64,000 bases of DNA from Parus major. Its lineage: Eukaryota > Chordata > Aves > Passeriformes > Paridae. The translations under genes were made by a program, and so were the position numbers. Position 1 is the stretch's first letter; every line of letters starts with the position of its first letter. The stretch is from the NCBI RefSeq assembly GCF_001522545.3, contig NC_031772.1, positions 6,973,503 to 7,037,502 on the forward strand. The letters are read 5' to 3'. Under the pieces are notes generated by a model. The model saw nothing but the letters and a program-made list of their open reading frames with translations, was not told where the DNA came from and did not search any database. Positions 1 through 13,229 of the stretch are shown piece after piece.

Positions 1-290
1 GTCCCCCCGGCTTCCCGGTGGGATTTTTGCACGCTTGTGCTCCCTCTGCTGGTCCTCAGCCCGGCGCCGTTCCCGCACCGCTCCCGCACAGATTCCTCTG
101 TGCTCGGCTCTCCCAGCCCTCGTGTTCCCCCCGTTCTCCCCAGGAGCAGCGGTGCCCGAGGCGGGTCTCCGAGCCAGCCTGCAGCGAGGGTCCCGGCGCT
201 GCTGGGACTGCTCCGAGCAGGGCATGCCGGCATCCGGACGGGACCCGCACGTCCCAAATAAAAACTTTAAAACGTGCTCTCGGGAGTGAC
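1..290. other. GC-rich patch at the window edge, unknown
   Basis: CpG-rich sequence with an acceptor-like pyrimidine tract ending CCCCAG at about 141 and a plus-strand AATAAA at 257-262. It could be the last exon of a plus-strand transcript that begins outside the window, or the edge of a CpG island. No protein is recognised in any frame. Confidence 0.25.
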
Positions 291-3200
291 ACTACAAGAC
301 ATGGCGATGAAGAGGACGCCAAAGACTGGACTGGGGCTGCAGCGGTCACGGTTTTAAATTAAAGTTACACAGAGAGGACACTGGATTTATCAGTCCAGTT
401 TTGTACAAACACACTGGGTAGCTTTTTGCACCAACACTTCCGCACCTGCGCTGTTGGTGTCTCTGCTGTCAGAGGTGACATGTCCTGCTCTGACATTGCA
501 CAGGTACAGATGGCCTCCAACCTGCCACCAGCAGAGATAGAGAACACCGGCACAGAGCAAAGGCTGCAGCTCGGCAATGGCCACCAGACACCGGCCTGCT
601 GAAGGGGACAAGAGCACACCGAATTGGGCCAGGACATCGTGCTGCAAGGTCTGGTTTGCAGGCTGTGCTCCAGGAGTGCACGGGGTTCTCCTGCACTTTC
701 TGTCTCAGCATTACTTGCCAGCTTTATTAGAAAGCTGGTTGTTGTTTTAAGGCTGCTTTCTAGCGGTTATTGCCAACGAGGGACAGAGGTGGGGGAGCTA
801 CTCTCTGCACGGCGCAAATGGCAGCTGCCAAGACACCTTCTCCAAGGCCCCATAATAACTCGCTTATGGCTCAGGCTGCCTTGTCTCAGCCACATCTCAG
901 AGAGTGACCCAGCACAGGAGGCTGCTGCACAGCCAGCCCTCCCAGCTCAAAGTGCTGTGTCCCCATCCCCATCCCTACCCTGGCAGTGATGTCCAGCTGC
1001 CCCACTCACTGCCATGGTGTGGTCATGTTCCTGATGTTCTTGGGATTCAGACAGGAGTTACTGCTTAGCAAAAGAGGAAATACCTGCCCCAAGCAAGCTA
1101 AAACTCACTGTGCCCCCGGAGCAACCCAGCATGAAAGGGAGCTCCAAAGCAAGGGGGAAGGAAGAGGATGTAAATTGAACCACAATGAAAAGAATGCTGT
1201 TATCCTTTCCACACAGCCTTCTCCTGCCCAGCACCACCACTGCACTCTGGAAGCCACAGTGACCCACTGTGCATTACTGACTGAGGAGGCTGTGCTGGGC
1301 ACATTCTTCACTCTGGCCTCTGCCACCACCACCCCAAAATCCAGGCAACTCGATGCAGTGTCCAAGTCCAGCCTTCTCTGCGGGCACCAAGCAGCTCCCA
1401 ACAGTGCATGTTGCTGTTCATGGGGTGCAGACTCAGTATTTGAGAGCTGCTTTCCAGAGCAAACAATAAATCTTTAAAATAAGTGTGGGGTTCTCTGAAA
1501 GTCACTGAATTCAATGGCTGAGCCCTGCAACAAAGGCTCTTCCTGAGCGCGGTGGCTCCCTGCCCACCGCGCTCCCGGGGGGACGGCAGAGGAGGCAGAG
1601 AGGAGGTGAGTGCTGGCTCCAGTTTGTAAACTGTGACTGCTGGAGAAAACAAAACCTGTACAGAAGTTTCAGTAGGTCTCAATGCCTTTCACTGATGCAG
1701 CTGGTTCCCAGGGCTGACCAGCACCATGAGCTGCTGCTTTTCCCCAGCCCCAAGGCACCTGTCTGCCCACGGGGCACTCTGCTGAAGCCCTTTTAGGGGG
1801 AGCTGCTGGTGCTTCTGCCAGCACCAGCTGCAAGCGCTGGGTGATGCCCCGCAGACATTTCTCCTCATGCAGAGTTCACAGTTGGTTTCTGCATATCACA
1901 GGGCTACTCCCATCTAAATTCACATCCCAAATCCCTTTAGGGTGTCTTGCTGTGCATTGGCACCACTGTCAGGGAACAGCCACCCTTCAGTGCAGGCACC
2001 CACCGTGACCCCAAGCAGTGCTGCTAAAAGGAACCAGCTGCTTCTGCATTTTGAAGGTTGGTCCTTGCCTGAGAGGAGGTGAAACTCCACATCTGACTGA
2101 CTGCTGCAGAGCCATAGAGGACCAAACAGGCATAACTGGTGCTGTACAGCACAGGGCATTCTCCAGGTGAAGCATCATCATTGACCCTTTTACTTTGTAC
2201 AGACCTTTCAGCAAAATATTTTCTGTAGAAAAATCTCTCATCTTTCAAAACTGATTCCTCTGCTTCCTGAGAGCATTTTTCTGGGTGCAAACAAACAGTT
2301 AAACACATGTAGCTGTCTCCCATGTTAATTCTCCTTGTATCATGGACAGCTGATATCCTTTCAGTGCTTGAAACCACAAAGGCAAAGTAAGTGAAAGCAC
2401 AGAAGAAACAGGGCTCAGATGGTGAAACCTTCCCAACCAGAGGCTGCTAAAATGAAAGAGTAAAAGTTTTCCTGTGGTTGAGAATAGCCCTGTTATCTCT
2501 CAGGGAGGCAGCAAACTTTCCGAGGAATAGATAAGTAGGTAACACCAAGTGAGGCAGTCTGGCATAAATGTGCTCGAGGAGAAACTCTACAATATATTGC
2601 CATATACTGAGAAACACACATAAGCTCCACTACTCTTGTTAATTCTGCAGCAAAATTATTTTTCCAAATCTTCCCCAAACCAGATGTGGAAATATTTAGC
2701 TACCTCTGCACTCCTCCAGGCTCAAGACTGAACTAAGTGTTTTGAAGCAGATGGGAGGCAGAGGGAGATGGAAACCGTGACTGGTTTCAGTGAAACTCAT
2801 GGATTTCCCAATTCATGGTATCATTTACTGACATCATGAAACTAATTTGGGCTTTTTCTTCTGTCTCTTTACAGTTAGGTATTTCCACCAAGAGGATGAA
2901 ATTTCTCTTTTTTGCAAACAAAATTGGATTTCTTTCCTGCAAAGAGTACAGAAACATAGATTTTTTTTCCCAGAAGCAAAATGAGACATAATTTTTTTTT
3001 TTTTATTAGAATACTTTCTTAGATGTAGTCAGTGCAAAATACTAAAGTAAAAGGCAGCAATAACCTGTCTCACCACCAACTCTCCCAAATCACAAATCAG
3101 TCTGCAAAACAAAAGGGAGGTCACCTTGCTTTCCTCCTTGGCTTCCCCCTGTGGGTTGCACAGCCCTTTTCTGCTGGGTTTCTGTGTCTCCTGCCCCCTT

Positions 3201-6200
3201 GGTGTGTTCCCATGAAGCTGGGACACTCAGGACCACACAATACACGTGTCTGCCAGGGTGATGGGTTTCCTGGGAAGGGCTGAGCTGATCCTGGAAGCTG
3301 ATGACTGCCATGCAGCCATGGGTCTCCCACCACTCTCCTGGACTGCAGTCAGGGCACAGCAACAGGAGCAAGATACTGTCTATGCCCCCTCTATTAAAAG
3401 ACACTAATTATGTTTTGCAGTTTTCAGCGCACACTGAAATAAATAACGTTGGGCAAACATAATTGCACACACTTTTTAAGCTGTGCAGCTCTCAGGGTGG
3501 ATGGGCTGTGCACGGTGTTTGGAAGTACATGTGCATTTCTACAGGGAGCTCTGGTCTGTTCCTTCACCTGGTCCAGTTCCCCCCACCAGCACCATTCCCA
3601 GCCAGGCAGGCTTTGGGGCTGGCATGGGGCCTGATCCTACACCCCATCCTGAGGGCAGCCTGGAGGCACTGCTCACTCACTGCCTCTACATCCTCCCCTG
3701 TTCCCCCTGAGAGCTTTATCACACCCACTAGACTTGACATTTCATGAAGGAGAAAAATTAATGAAAGACAAGCAGAGAGAAGCACTAATTTAGGAAAAGT
3801 ACTAATTAGATGTATTCTGGGTGGTCTCATTTTGGCATTCTGCCTTTTGGGCTAGACTGGTTTTGCTGCCGCTTCCCTTTCTCACACTTTTTCTCCTCTC
3901 TCACCTTTTCCAGCACCTACATCCATCCCTGCAAGGGATTCCTGTGGCATTGGGCCTTGCTGTCTGGGGGTCACAAGGCACTGCTGGCTGCCCCTTGATT
4001 GGGTCAAGGTTTTTCTGCATCTCCCCAGGCTGTTGCCAGGGTGGGTCACACCAAGGCACGGGAAGCCCCAGGGATGACTGCAGCTTTCAAGTGACAATGT
4101 GCAGTGATATTGTGAAACACACAAACATACACACACACACACACACACATATAAAAATACTACTTCTTTCCCTACAAATAATGCTAGAGTTTGCATTTTC
4201 AATGGCAAGCATAAAGCTCTTAACAGATTTCACTGGAATTGGGCCAGATGTGGCAGCTAAGAGCCCAGTATTCTGTCCAAAAAGACACAATTGTATGTGA
4301 ATTTGCAAAGCAGTGTGTGGTGCAGTCACTCTCCTTGCAGGCTTTGCCTCCTGCTCACAAAACATCTCTTTGCACCCAGGACAACATCAGAAATACAATT
4401 TGAAGACTGTTTTGATGTTGTTTCTGCACTTTGAGTTGCTGAATTAATTCCTGGTTCAAACCAGCAGTTTTATACAGAAAGTCACATCCATGGCTTTAAA
4501 TTCCAGATTCATCCCCAAAGTCCCCATGCTAGTTGGAGGCACCATGAGATAAAAAGCACTTAAAAGAAAGGAAGATGTGAACAAAGTGATTCCCCCTGAG
4601 CTCTGCCAGCATTGATTGTAGGGTAAGAGCAACAACTCTTCATCCTGATCCTCAGAGTGAAAAACACTCTGTTGTACAGCAGGTGCAACTCAAGGTAATT
4701 GAGTAATTAAAAAAAACTGAGCAATTTAGGGTAAAAAGCTTGTGTAAACCTATATTGTGCCCTGGCCATATAGAAATTTAATTAATGTATATCCCCAGGA
4801 GCAATGCTTGTCTTCCTGTTAAAATTCTGCTAATAGGATGACTGGAGCACAGCCAACTTGCACACCCAGTGCCATGATTTCCTTCCCCCACTGGAACACA
4901 GCACAAGCAGCTGGGATCAGCACAAAATGGTTATCCCAGCTCAAAAATGCTTTATTAGAAAGCAACACTTCTCTTCAGAAAAATATCTGTTTCCAGGAGT
5001 GTCATCAACAAAACCTAAGATTTTCAAAAGCAACCAAAATCTCTGTGGGAGCTGGGTCCCTCAAAAGCCCCCTGAGATAAACTTCTCCTATGTGGGGGTC
5101 CAAGAGCCACCAAAGCAAGTGGTTGTGGGCTGGAGGGCCATAGTCCTGCATGACACTTCCCAAAGCCCTTCCATTCCATCCCATCCCAGGCTGGGAAACC
5201 AGGGAAACCAGTAGGCAGAGAGTTTGGGACTGGTGTGCTGGGCTCTCTCCACCATTTGGAATCTGTCCTGCACAAGCCCAGCTCGTCCCTCTCAGCCCAT
5301 CTCACAACTTCACTGCTTCACTGGGTTTTCTCTGGACTATTCTAGGAGCTAGCCTTTAGGAATGAATACATCTTCCAGGTAAAAAAGCCAGGAGACAGAC
5401 TGTCTTTCCTAGGAGGAGGGCCAAGGGCATCAAAAGACAACCACTAACCTACCATTTCAGACTCCTTGCATGTCTAAGGGGTTCCTCCTGGGGCTATTGC
5501 CTTGAATTGTACAAAATGGCTCTTGGACAGTATAATTTAAGACTGTGTGTCATATGGCAGAGGTCCATGGGATGGTCATGGAGCACAATACATAAAATGT
5601 TCAGCTAGAAATATCAGTTTTCCTACAGTATCAGCATAACAATAACTTTTGCAACCGTCTGATGTTGGGACTGGTTTGTATTGCAAATGTCCTTGTCTAA
5701 TCTACAGCTCTGTATTAAATAACACATTATCCTATCATGACATTTGGCTTTGCCAAGAGAACACAATATTTATATGTACATGCCCACAGCACTGCATTTC
5801 TGACAGAATACCATATCAATGACAAATTGCAGGTTTGGTAACATAAATCAGAAAAAGTTTTGAGCATGCTGGCTTTGGGGAAGTCAGAGGAGTTTGTTTA
5901 GATACAGAACAATTGCAGGAACAGGCAAAATTATTGTGTGCTGATAAATATTGATCTTCAAAACTGTAAACACTTTTGCATGCAGAAGCTGGAGAGCTGC
6001 TGTAACAGATAATTTCTCAATGTTATTTCAAATCAAAATGCAAAAATTGCTTTCAAGATGTGAGCAGCTCTTCACTTATGAGTTGGGACATCTCCTGCTG
6101 ATGGCATTTGCTCAAGAATAGGGTCAGCAGGCATCTCCACAGCCAGCAGGCTGGTGGTCATCTCACAAAGGCAACATTCTGCCAGAGAGAACAAAGTGGG

Positions 6201-9200
6201 AAGTGCTTCAGCCCTTTCTCGAGTGACCTTGATGTGTAACTTCCCTCCCACCCCTTCAAGCTCTGCTTTTTGTATCCTGCCTCTGTCTCCTCTCAGGCTC
6301 CATGGGAAAACCTGTGCAGCGATTTTGGGATGTGATTCTGCAGCAGCATCTTCTCCCCTGCCCTTCTTTCCGTGCATCCATGGGGAGAGCCCACAGAAGG
6401 GCCAGGAATACACAGGGAAATGGGTCTGAGCTGATCCCAGGCTCTGAACAGCCAGGTCACAGCAGCAGTGCCAAGGGCTTGCCTGGGACAGGCTGGAGTA
6501 TCTCACTCTTCCCTGCCCTGAATTTAGTCAGAATGTTTTACAGGCAGTTTTCTATCGAGATGTTGGCCATGCTATCAACCCGCCCCCTCCCCTGCACATA
6601 ATCAAAATATTTTGATAACCGAAAAATGTCAGGCAATACAGCAAATTTTGCAGTAAATAAATACAGCAAATAACTGCAAAGGCAAGGAGGGGAGGACTGG
6701 TGAGCTGGTGACTCTGCTGAAAGTTTCCATCTCCAAACAACAAAAAGATCCTTTAAAATTAGTGTTTCAATAGAAAACCAGATATTTCCTACAAAAATAA
6801 CCCCCCTCTAGTGAAGGAAAGGAGGCTGATGGTAGGGAATGTCATGCTGCTGGTTCGAGAGCAGAGCACAGGCCCCGGTGCAGCCGCGTGTGGGCCCGGC
6901 AAGGCCCAGCCACTCCTCGTGCCAGACAAGGAGTGAGGGCAAACAGGCCCTCAGTGAGATCCTCAACACACACCAGAGATGTGTGACAAATCTGTGACAA
7001 GGCTGTGCTGGCAGGCAGGATGGTGGGCAGTGAAATCCCTGTCCAGACAGAGCTCTGGGCACTCTTTGAGCCAAGGGAAGGTGGGAGATGCTGCCAAAAA
7101 CCCATCGGCATGGCCACCACACCCATTTTCCACACTGCAGAGTGGCCGAGGTGGCTGCAAGCACTGAGGGTACCCAGGAAGCCAAGCTGGGACTGTCACA
7201 CCACACACAGAGCTGGGGGAACTGCAGAACACCAGGGCTGGAGAACAAGGGCAGATGAAGGAGATGTGGAAAGAAACCAAGCGCTAACCTGCTGCTCAGT
7301 CTGGTCACAAGGGACTGAAAGGCTGCAGGAAGGGTTAGTGCAGAAGTCAGAGCTCAGGATGGGCAGTTTACTGTGCTGGAGGAAATACAATGAATAAAAG
7401 ACCCTGGTCCCCATTCTGCACACCAGGAGCCCTGTTGTGTTCATTGGGAAACACAAAGTGCTGTGGCCATGTGTACCCACACCTGGTGCTTTCCACTGTC
7501 CCAGGCACCCCAGGCCACCCACCTGCACTCCCAGTTCCCTACCCAGCCTCTGCAGACACAGGGACCCCTGTTCCCATGCTAAACCCAGTGTTAGGATGCA
7601 GCTAAGGGCTGGCCAGACACTCCTCCAGAAGCAGCACAGTTTATTAGCCCAGTAGCAGTGAAGTTTCCAGGCTGGGCAGGATGCTCCGGCAGCGAGGCGG
7701 GTGGGGACTGGGGGCTGCGCAAGGCTCTTGCTGCAACAGGAAAGCAAGGGCAGCACAGCTCTCAGACACCAGGGGCTGCTTTTGAAGAGCTGTTTCTCTT
7801 CAGCTGTTTGTCCCCTCCTATGTCACTTGTCCCGCCAACAGCCCTCCTCAAAGTGCACATAACCTCCAAGCTTTTTATTTATTCTCTTTGCACTTGCAGA
7901 AGCAGATGCAAGCCCAGCATTTGGGCTGGTGCTGGGCAAACAGAATTGGTCTCCTCAAAGAGTTTCCTGCCTTTACCACCAGCCTGCAGCACGGAAGGAG
8001 TGGCCACAGCTCACCCCTGTGACAGGGAACAGAAGCATCTCAGCAGGCCACATTTCAGATGTGTGGTGTGGGATGTTTATTTTTTTAACCAGTTCCATGG
8101 CTGCCACCTTTGCAAGGGCATCACATTCTGAGCATCTGACAAGCCCAGCCTGGCTGGGTGTCTGTATCCTGAGGCAGGGGAGAGCCAGGGGGCCTCAGAG
8201 CATCTCCACATTCCCTGGAGTGCAATGGTGATGCCCTGAGTGCCAGGGGACAATGACAAACAGGACCCAGGCAGGGCCCCCACAGGTGTGCCCATGGGAG
8301 GGCAAGCAGCAAACAGCTCTGCTGGGGTATTTTGGGCTTTTTGCTTTCAGCCCAGTGATCCGTGGGGCGCATCTCTGCTTGGCAGCAGCAACCGTACAGC
8401 ATCCATCTGCAAAAATACCCCAGCAAACAGAATCCCTCGCCCTCCCCCCGGTCTCTGTGAGCAGCATTCATTCCTTGCTCGCGCTGTAGATCCGGCATGC
8501 CGAGTCCTTTCTCCCCAAGAGTATTCTCCCTTTACAAAGCAAGATCATAAAGCAGTGACATAATCCAAGCTTGGCAAACACTTTTGCTGATGTTAAGCCA
8601 GTGCCTTTCGTGGTTCTCACTGCAGCTTTTGAGGCCATGATATACACGGCACAACCAGCTGATTAAATGTGCAGGAGCCTCCCAAGATACCATTTCATCC
8701 GAAACGCTGACATTTATATTTGACTTCCAATAAGTGTGGGGTGCTTTTTTTTTATTTTTATTTTTAATTAGTTCTCACAAGGGTGGGAGTCAGACGCAGC
8801 TACACAATGAAGTTCTCCATAGAATAGGTATGATTCAACCAGATGACTCCTGGCCAGACTTCCTAACCCATCTACCTTGCAGCAGAGCCTTAAAGCCAAA
8901 TTAATTAGAGGCCACCCACAAGTTGATGTGATTCTGTGTAGGTGAATCTCTTTGCCCATTCATTCCCTAACACATCTGCTGAGATCTCAACATTCATGCT
9001 AAGGGTGAGTGGGAGGGCTCTGGTGCTAAATAAATGACTCGATTAGTTTCGTTTTGGCACCAAGACTTAGCCAGCCAGTGGGGCCGAGTAGTAAACAATA
9101 GTAATGTGGAAAAAAAGTTTAAGAAAAAAAAAAGCAGCATATATGATGCCTCAATGAAGAGGTGTGATTGTTGGCAAAATGCGTCCCATTTGAGTTTATG

Positions 9201-10430
9201 GGATGTACAGAGTCTTTTTATTAGGGATACTTTTTGCTATTAGTGTAATAAAAAAGGACCAATTGTTTCTGCCATCTGAGAAAACTCTTGGTGGAACAGG
9301 CAGAAATCCAGGAATAATTAAGAAAATAATAGTGCACACCCAACAAGAAAAACAGTATTTGTTTAAAGATGAAGTCCCTCTAGAATACTTGGTAGTGATT
9401 GCATTTCTTTCAAAAGAGGGGGAAAAACCCTTCTAAACGAAAAGCAGCAGCCATCAGCTCATCTCTAAGATCTCGAGTGGAAAAAGCGTGGGGCTGTAAT
9501 CCCCCTTAGTGGTGAGGCTTTTTCCGTTTTCATCACTCTTATCAGCCTTTGCAAGTTGCAAAATAAAAGTGTTTTGCCCCTACATGTTTCCATCAGAGGA
9601 TCAGAAGCACTTCACAAAGCAGAATTAATTGAGCTTCACTGCTCACCTGTGAGAACAGAGCAATTATTTAGCAACAGGATTTGGGGTTTTTTTTGCTCTT
9701 TGGGGTGGGGGTAGAAATAAAAACTGCAGGAATAATTCAAATCCACCAGGCCAACAAGAGACTTGGTAGCTTTAACCACTTCCAATGGCGAGAGTGACAA
9801 ACCTGCAAGTTTCTGACCACCAGATCTGCGTTCTCCTTTTGGAAGGGAACATTTTGCCTCAGCATCACTTTTCCCAGGCCTCAGCTTGCCAGGCTCCCCA
9901 CCGGCACAAACCACCATTCTCCCGAGTTCTGACTCCTCACATTTGAAAGTCACTGGAAAACCATGTCTCCAAACATCCTCCCTGCGAGCGTGTCGTGGTG
10001 CAGTCGCACACCCAGGATGTGCACTGTGGGTTCCGAAACCCTGCTCCCATTGCTCCTGTGTGACTCCAGGCAGCTCATAAGGCTGCGCCGGCTGGATGTG
10101 GGAAAGTCTGCAGGTCGGAGAAACGCAGACTGAGAATTAGTGTTTGTGGAGAACTTAGTATCACAGTAATGGGGGAAAAAAGAGAACGATCTTAAGTCTC
10201 ACTCTGATGTCGTGTGAGTGCATGGACAGAGCCGCACACTGAGTAACAAGACTGTTACCCAAGGAGGGCTGGAAAAGCAACATCCCTTTTCAGTCTGGGT
10301 TATAACAGGCCATAAACCCCCGACGGAAAAGGCAGCGGAACGAACCGGTTCGCACGAAGGGCGAAGTTGAGCTTCCCCACCGCTCCCGTGCAGCTCTCGT
10401 GTTTTACACACATCTGTTTACTCTTTCCCT
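291..10430. other. Intergenic or lncRNA territory, no gene recognised
   Basis: I see no conserved coding exon on either strand. It contains one (AC)n run, scattered AATAAA hexamers (for example 1465-1470 on plus), and an AT-rich segment at about 8,560-9,330 with TAATTA motifs and retained CpGs that may be a conserved element. It may hold parts of a host RNA or distal regulatory DNA. Confidence 0.5.
4129..4149. repeat. (AC)n microsatellite
   Basis: A run of about ten AC units, preceded by an imperfect ACACACAAACAT stretch. Confidence 0.95.
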
Positions 10431-10548
10431 AATTGAGGTTCTTTCTCTGCACGCGGCTTTCGGCGGCTGCAGGGTCGCGGCGGTCCCGGCTCACGGCCCC
10501 GGTCCGGGGGCAGGTGGATCCTGTCCCCGGCGCTCGTGGCCCCGCAGC

Positions 10549-10615
10549 CCCGGCAGCCCGGGGAGCTCCGCAGCCCGGGGAGCCCGAGGAGCCCCGCAGC
10601 CCCGGGAGCCCCGCA
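10549..10615. repeat. GC-rich tandem repeat at the gap edge
   Basis: Imperfect copies of a unit of about 17 nt, GCAGCCCGGGGAGCTCC, with one copy carrying a 9-nt insertion, run directly into the gap. The array may continue inside it. Confidence 0.7.
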
Positions 10616-11515
10616 NNNNNNNNNNNNNNNNNNNNNNNNNNNNNNNNNNNNNNNNNNNNNNNNNNNNNNNNNNNNNNNNNNNNNNNNNNNNNNNNNNNNN
10701 NNNNNNNNNNNNNNNNNNNNNNNNNNNNNNNNNNNNNNNNNNNNNNNNNNNNNNNNNNNNNNNNNNNNNNNNNNNNNNNNNNNNNNNNNNNNNNNNNNNN
10801 NNNNNNNNNNNNNNNNNNNNNNNNNNNNNNNNNNNNNNNNNNNNNNNNNNNNNNNNNNNNNNNNNNNNNNNNNNNNNNNNNNNNNNNNNNNNNNNNNNNN
10901 NNNNNNNNNNNNNNNNNNNNNNNNNNNNNNNNNNNNNNNNNNNNNNNNNNNNNNNNNNNNNNNNNNNNNNNNNNNNNNNNNNNNNNNNNNNNNNNNNNNN
11001 NNNNNNNNNNNNNNNNNNNNNNNNNNNNNNNNNNNNNNNNNNNNNNNNNNNNNNNNNNNNNNNNNNNNNNNNNNNNNNNNNNNNNNNNNNNNNNNNNNNN
11101 NNNNNNNNNNNNNNNNNNNNNNNNNNNNNNNNNNNNNNNNNNNNNNNNNNNNNNNNNNNNNNNNNNNNNNNNNNNNNNNNNNNNNNNNNNNNNNNNNNNN
11201 NNNNNNNNNNNNNNNNNNNNNNNNNNNNNNNNNNNNNNNNNNNNNNNNNNNNNNNNNNNNNNNNNNNNNNNNNNNNNNNNNNNNNNNNNNNNNNNNNNNN
11301 NNNNNNNNNNNNNNNNNNNNNNNNNNNNNNNNNNNNNNNNNNNNNNNNNNNNNNNNNNNNNNNNNNNNNNNNNNNNNNNNNNNNNNNNNNNNNNNNNNNN
11401 NNNNNNNNNNNNNNNNNNNNNNNNNNNNNNNNNNNNNNNNNNNNNNNNNNNNNNNNNNNNNNNNNNNNNNNNNNNNNNNNNNNNNNNNNNNNNNNNNNNN
11501 NNNNNNNNNNNNNNN
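10616..11515. other. Assembly gap (900 N)
   Basis: A run of exactly 900 undetermined bases. The left edge is a GC-rich tandem repeat and the right edge is a poly-T run (11516-11528), both hard to sequence. Any reading frame crossing it is meaningless. Confidence 0.99.
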
Positions 11516-12519
11516 TTTTTTTTTTTTTCCCATTTCCCTCTTTTTTTAAAGCGAACGCGGGGGGACCCGCGGGCTGCCGGCCCGGCGCGGAGTCTGCGCG
11601 CCCCCGCACGTAAAAAATAGTTTTATATATTTTTTAAAAAAAATACTAGTATCACCAAAGAATAATTCGCCGAAATAATTTAAAATCTTAAAGAAAATCC
11701 AATTGGCAGCCAGTTTTTGCTTTTTTTCTCCTTTTCCCCCTCGCTGGTTGCTCGCTTTGTACAGGAAATTTGAATATCCTGGCAAGAGCCAGCTTCCCAG
11801 GGCAGCCTCGCAGTGCTCTGGGAGCTGCAGTGATGGAGCAACATGCACAGCACTGGGACTTTTCCCTTTCTAATTGATCCTACATAGAATATTTTTCCTG
11901 TATATGCATCAGGTATATAAAGACAATTTTTTTATGTTTGGATAGTGAGTTTTCCAAGGTTAAGTCATTAATTGCTCACCCCAAAAAACAGGAATTTTGT
12001 TTATGTGTCTTATGCGTGTTAAGTGTAGGTGAGGGACTATCTGCCAAGTTTCATCATCTTCTATTCTGAAGAAATCCAAAGAACTCACCGGCAACTGCTA
12101 AAGTCTGTATTTAGTTAATCGACTTTGGTGGGAAATACATTAAAACTGAGCTGCTAATGCACTAGACGTTAAAGAAATAGAAGAGGGAAGCTTTAAGTAA
12201 TGCTTCAGGCAAACTGACCCAAATCGAAAAAGGGGAAAAAAAAAAGTCAGTGTGCCTGTTATGTTTTGAATTATTATCTGACCAAAAAAGAAATGGGTTT
12301 TTTGTTTGTTTTTTTCCTGTTCTTAACAAATAAACTTTATAGGAACCGGGCTTCCAGATCTGACCCTTGTTTAACTGGATGAGATGACAATGCTAAAACT
12401 TGGAAGTAACAAAAAGCATCATACTTTTCTTCTCCTCAGCAGTGTTGAGAAAAAGCTGTGGATCCTGGAATTTTACAGTGGATTTTACTGGTTTTCTGGA
12501 GTGCTGTAAGTTGAAGTCT

Positions 12520-13220
12520 TGTCCCGCAGGCCTTTCCGAGCGCCAGTAGCTCCCCGTCCCACTAACACCCCCGCCTTGGTAAACACAGCTGATCCTGCTG
12601 GTAACAGTGTTGGGCTCGAGTTTCACATCGAGTGAAGTTAACGAATTCATTTTTTGCGTTATTTGAATCTGCCCTTTGTAGCTGCAGTTTGGTTTCGGGT
12701 GTTCGGCCCCACCTAAGAGCGCATCGATGGCGTGTGGTTTAGCGCGGGGAAGGTGCGCCGTGCTGCGAGGAAAACGTGCTGGGTTTATACGAACCGTGTG
12801 CTGCCTCCCTGACCCTTTTACGGGCAAATTAGTGAGGGGAAAAAAAAGAAAAAAATTATTTTTGATGAAGCGCGTGAGGAACGACCTGCTCTCACATGGC
12901 TTCGGCAAGAACAGGGAGGAAATACTATTTCTGTGTTAATTTTGTGCCCCCAGGAGCGAGTCCTGGCTGGGCAGAGCAGCGATTTGGGGTGATGGGGAGA
13001 TGCGCTGTGGGTGCCACGCAAATGAAAGTAACTCGGCTGTGTGCGGTTCCCACGTCCGACTGCTCGGCTCCTTCACAGCCCCTTCTCCTCCCGCAGCCCT
13101 TGCTCGCCTTCCGCAGCTCTGCGAGGCAATTCCTGCCGGGAGCGCGGAGCTGGAGCCATGTGGTGGCTGTCGATCAAGCGCCGGGTCTGATCCCAGCTAT
13201 TGGCCACATCTGTAAATATT
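12520..13220. promoter_or_regulatory. CpG-rich patch downstream of the gapped island
   Basis: CpG dinucleotides are frequent here (for example around 12,720-12,800 and 13,050-13,150) in otherwise AT-rich DNA. It may be a shore or second part of the 10.4-11.6 kb island, or a separate regulatory element or first exon of the microRNA host RNA. No protein-coding exon is recognised. Confidence 0.35.
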
Positions 13221-13229
13221 CGGACGTGA

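Larger units (their letters stand above)
10440..11620. promoter_or_regulatory. CpG island interrupted by assembly gap; candidate promoter of the mir-15c/16c primary transcript
   Basis: About 175 bp before the gap and about 90 bp after it are very rich in CpG, while the surrounding DNA is ordinary. No coding gene is visible nearby. It is the strongest promoter-like sequence upstream of the plus-strand microRNA pair, about 5-6 kb away, so it may start their host transcript, much as the mammalian miR-424/503 host starts at a CpG-rich promoter. This link is an inference from position only. A gene lost in the gap is also possible. Confidence 0.45.

Noticed and set aside
10399..11620. Long open frames of about 340-400 residues on both strands
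   Set aside because: They are open only because they cross the 900-N gap; the real sequence at each end is short, GC-biased and resembles no protein.
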